NCBI GenBank assembly: GCA_004193555.1
Contig: RPGP01000001.1
Span: 1,184,102-1,248,101 of the forward strand
DNA length: 64,000 nucleotides
Source of the DNA: Desulfobacteraceae bacterium Eth-SRB1
GTDB lineage: Bacteria; Desulfobacterota; Desulfobacteria; Desulfobacterales; ETH-SRB1
Direction of reading: 5' to 3'
The position numbers and the translations under genes were made by a program. How positions within the stretch are numbered: position 1 is the stretch's first letter; each line of letters begins with the position of its first letter. The notes under the pieces were generated by a model that saw only the letters and a list, made by a program, of their open reading frames with translations, did no database searches and was not told the DNA's origin. This document shows, piece after piece, positions 63,037 through 64,000 of this stretch.

Positions 63037-63261
63037 TTAAAGCTTTTTCTGTAATTCTTCTCTCTTTATATCACAATCGCGAAAAATTTGAGCAAGAAGT
63101 CCACGGCCTATACTTTCACCCCGATACAGAGGAACAACGGTGCATCGACCGTCCTCATGTTTCAGGAAATGATGGCTGCCTTTTATGCGTATAACTTCAA
63201 ACCCAAATTTACGCAAAGCACGAATTAACCGACTTCCAGTTATTGATGGAAACGTTGTCAT
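63037..63261 (-). CDS. hicA: HicA mRNA interferase toxin
   Basis: A 74-residue dsRBD-like toxin with the family core LIRALRKFGFEVIRIKGSHH, FLKHEDGRCTVVPLYRGESI and GRGLLAQIFRDCDI. The catalytic histidine is in GSHHFLKH. The gene follows hicB with a 4-base overlap, i.e. the antitoxin-first order. The frame is complete. Confidence 0.92.
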   Translation of the reverse strand: MTTFPSITGSRLIRALRKFGFEVIRIKGSHHFLKHEDGRCTVVPLYRGESIGRGLLAQIFRDCDIKREELQKKL

Positions 63262-63464
63262 GCGTTGACCGCCACTTTTTGCACACCAATAAATTCATTT
63301 GATATCGGCTTTTCCACCTCAAGGCAAAGTTCAATAGCCTCCTTAATTCTCTTCATTAACGTATCAAGAGACTTTGCCTGCGTGTGACAACCGCGGAGTG
63401 CAGGCACAGAGGCAACAAAATATCCATCCTCACCTTTTTCAATTATTACGTTAAATTCTTTCAT
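63258..63464 (-). CDS. hicB: HicB antitoxin
   Basis: From ATG 63464, with GGAAGG 7 bases upstream, the 68-residue protein reads MKEFNVIIEKGEDGYFVASV and PALRGCHTQAKSLDTLMKRI, the HicB degraded-RNase-H fold. No C-terminal DNA-binding domain follows, so it is the short form. The open frame extends up to 63659 through a hairpin and the group II intron end, which is not plausible coding. Confidence 0.9.
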   Translation of the reverse strand: MKEFNVIIEKGEDGYFVASVPALRGCHTQAKSLDTLMKRIKEAIELCLEVEKPISNEFIGVQKVAVNA

Positions 63465-63539
63465 TGTTTTATCCTTCCTTAGCTCATGGTTGTATTCATT
63501 GAGAATTGTTTGAGTAAAAGCGAACGCCGCAGTTGAGCG

Positions 63540-63597
63540 GAATTGCTCTGTGCAGAAATTGCATGGTTTGGTGCAATTTCTGTGCGGGGCAATTTCC
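63540..63597. repeat. strong hairpin upstream of hicB
   Basis: TGCAGAAATTGCA and TGCAATTTCTG pair around TGGTTTGG, and outer GAATTGCTC/GGGCAATTTC extend the stem. It lies about 75 bases upstream of hicB and 24 bases beyond the intron end. It may be a structured leader or part of a repeat. Confidence 0.6.
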
Positions 63598-63620
63598 GTC
63601 TCCGACGTCTTGTTCCCGTG

Positions 63621-63836
63621 GTCGAGTAGCCCAAAGGAACTTCCCCTAAAGGCTCTCACAGAACCGTACGTGAAGCTCTCGCTTCATACGGCTCTTATCA
63701 TTCAATCTTATGCACATACCCGATTCCAGTGCGCCAAGAGTTTTCGATTCCTTCTTCTGAAGAAATTAACTCTTTTAGCCGCCTGTATCCCATAAACCCC
63801 GCAGTTAGCGCAATTTGTCTTTTATTAATGGGCATT
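63621..63836 (-). mobile_element. 3' end of a group II intron (domains V and VI, tail of the intron ORF)
   Basis: On the minus strand 63694-63660 reads GAGCCGTATGAAGCGAGAGC then TTCACGTACGGTTCT, the 34-35 nt domain V hairpin with GAGA-type tetraloop. Domain VI follows (GTGAGAGCCTTTAGGGGAAG, TTCCTTTGGG), and the intron closes at CTACTCGAC (63621). A minus-strand frame ending just before domain V (MPINKRQIALTAGFMGYRRL...) could be the end of the reverse-transcriptase ORF, but I do not recognise it. The 5' two thirds of the intron are missing. Confidence 0.7.
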
Positions 63837-63879
63837 TAACGATGAAGCATGATTTAATGGTCAAAAAGGAGGTGCCGTC

Positions 63880-64000
63880 ATGCTTCATCAACATATCAGC
63901 CCATTTCTGGATTATTGCCGATTGGCAGATTTCTCGGTACGTTCCATACAGGCTTTAGCCATCCGGCTAAATGAATTTAAAACCTACATGAAATCTCTAA
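63880..64000 (+). CDS. tyrosine recombinase / phage-type integrase, N-terminus only
   Basis: ATG 63880, with AAGGAGG 7 bases upstream, opens MLHQHISPFLDYCRLADFSV then RSIQALAIRLNEFKTYMKSL and runs off the window. This looks like the SAM-like core-binding domain at the N-terminus of XerC/integrase proteins. Catalytic residues lie outside the window, so the call rests on 40 residues. Confidence 0.5.
   Translation, partial: MLHQHISPFLDYCRLADFSVRSIQALAIRLNEFKTYMKSL

Noticed and set aside
63465..63659. 65-residue N-terminal extension of HicB in the open frame
   Set aside because: It would translate the hairpin and group II intron end; the internal ATG has a good RBS and the normal HicB N-terminus.
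1..64000. tRNA or rRNA genes
   Set aside because: I looked for GGTTCRANTCC T-loops with matching acceptor arms and for conserved rRNA segments and found none; a covariance search would be needed to exclude them fully.

Overview
The window looks like a chromosomal segment of a Deltaproteobacterium (Desulfobacterota, most like the sulfate-reducing Desulfobacterales). The basis is gene content and order: pdxA-uvrA, F0 ATPase genes atpZ-atpI-atpB-atpE without the F1 genes, rpsF-rpsR-DUF2232-rplI-dnaB-hflX, a PilS/PilR/PilA set, LarC, and a great many short dispersed repeats between genes. This is inference from family knowledge; no rRNA or tRNA gene was found to confirm it.

Region 1 (1-12.7 kb) is accessory DNA. 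It holds an Rpn-type nuclease gene cut by the window edge, a RelE/XRE toxin-antitoxin pair, a decayed IS21-like element inside a long inverted repeat, an intact AbiE-type pair, transposase remnants, a patch of about 2 kb whose proteins resemble DPANN archaea (6.7-8.8 kb), a GAF-SpoIIE phosphatase gene broken by one amber codon and bracketed by two inverted copies of a 161-bp MITE, an ATPase fragment and an attC-like fold.

Region 2 (12.7-22.5 kb) is mostly housekeeping: an MFS transporter, larC, pgpA, lepB, then pyrB-pyrC overlapping into a PilS-like kinase, followed by a PilR-like sigma-54 activator. A repeat-bounded four-helix-bundle gene sits between kinase and regulator. Region 3 (22.5-33 kb) has two AAA/DUF4143 ATPases, then pilA behind a perfect sigma-54 promoter. 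Two tandem TMTC-like membrane/TPR proteins and a methyltransferase follow, which may form a surface-glycan or pilin-modification unit. A FitAB/VapBC-type toxin-antitoxin pair lies in repeat-rich DNA after it.

Region 4 (33-54.9 kb) is core: a PPC-domain protein, ilvE, a UGP-type uridylyltransferase, the F0 genes, uvrA and pdxA (reverse), a divergent DnaA overlapping a GlcD-type FAD oxidase, hflX, dnaB, rplI, DUF2232, rpsR, rpsF (reverse), a broken HD-GYP gene, a lipoprotein and queF. Region 5 (54.8-64 kb) has recD and recB without recC, decayed transposase and ATPase remnants, another DUF4143 ATPase, hicBA, the 3' end of a group II intron and the start of a tyrosine recombinase.

The strongest overall signal is how repeats interact with genes. 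A GTGCCTAAAGT-type hairpin repeat gives two unrelated genes (the kinase and pdxA) the same C-terminal peptide VPKVS and stop. Another repeat is read in frame inside pyrC. A MITE lies within the rpsF-rplI cluster.
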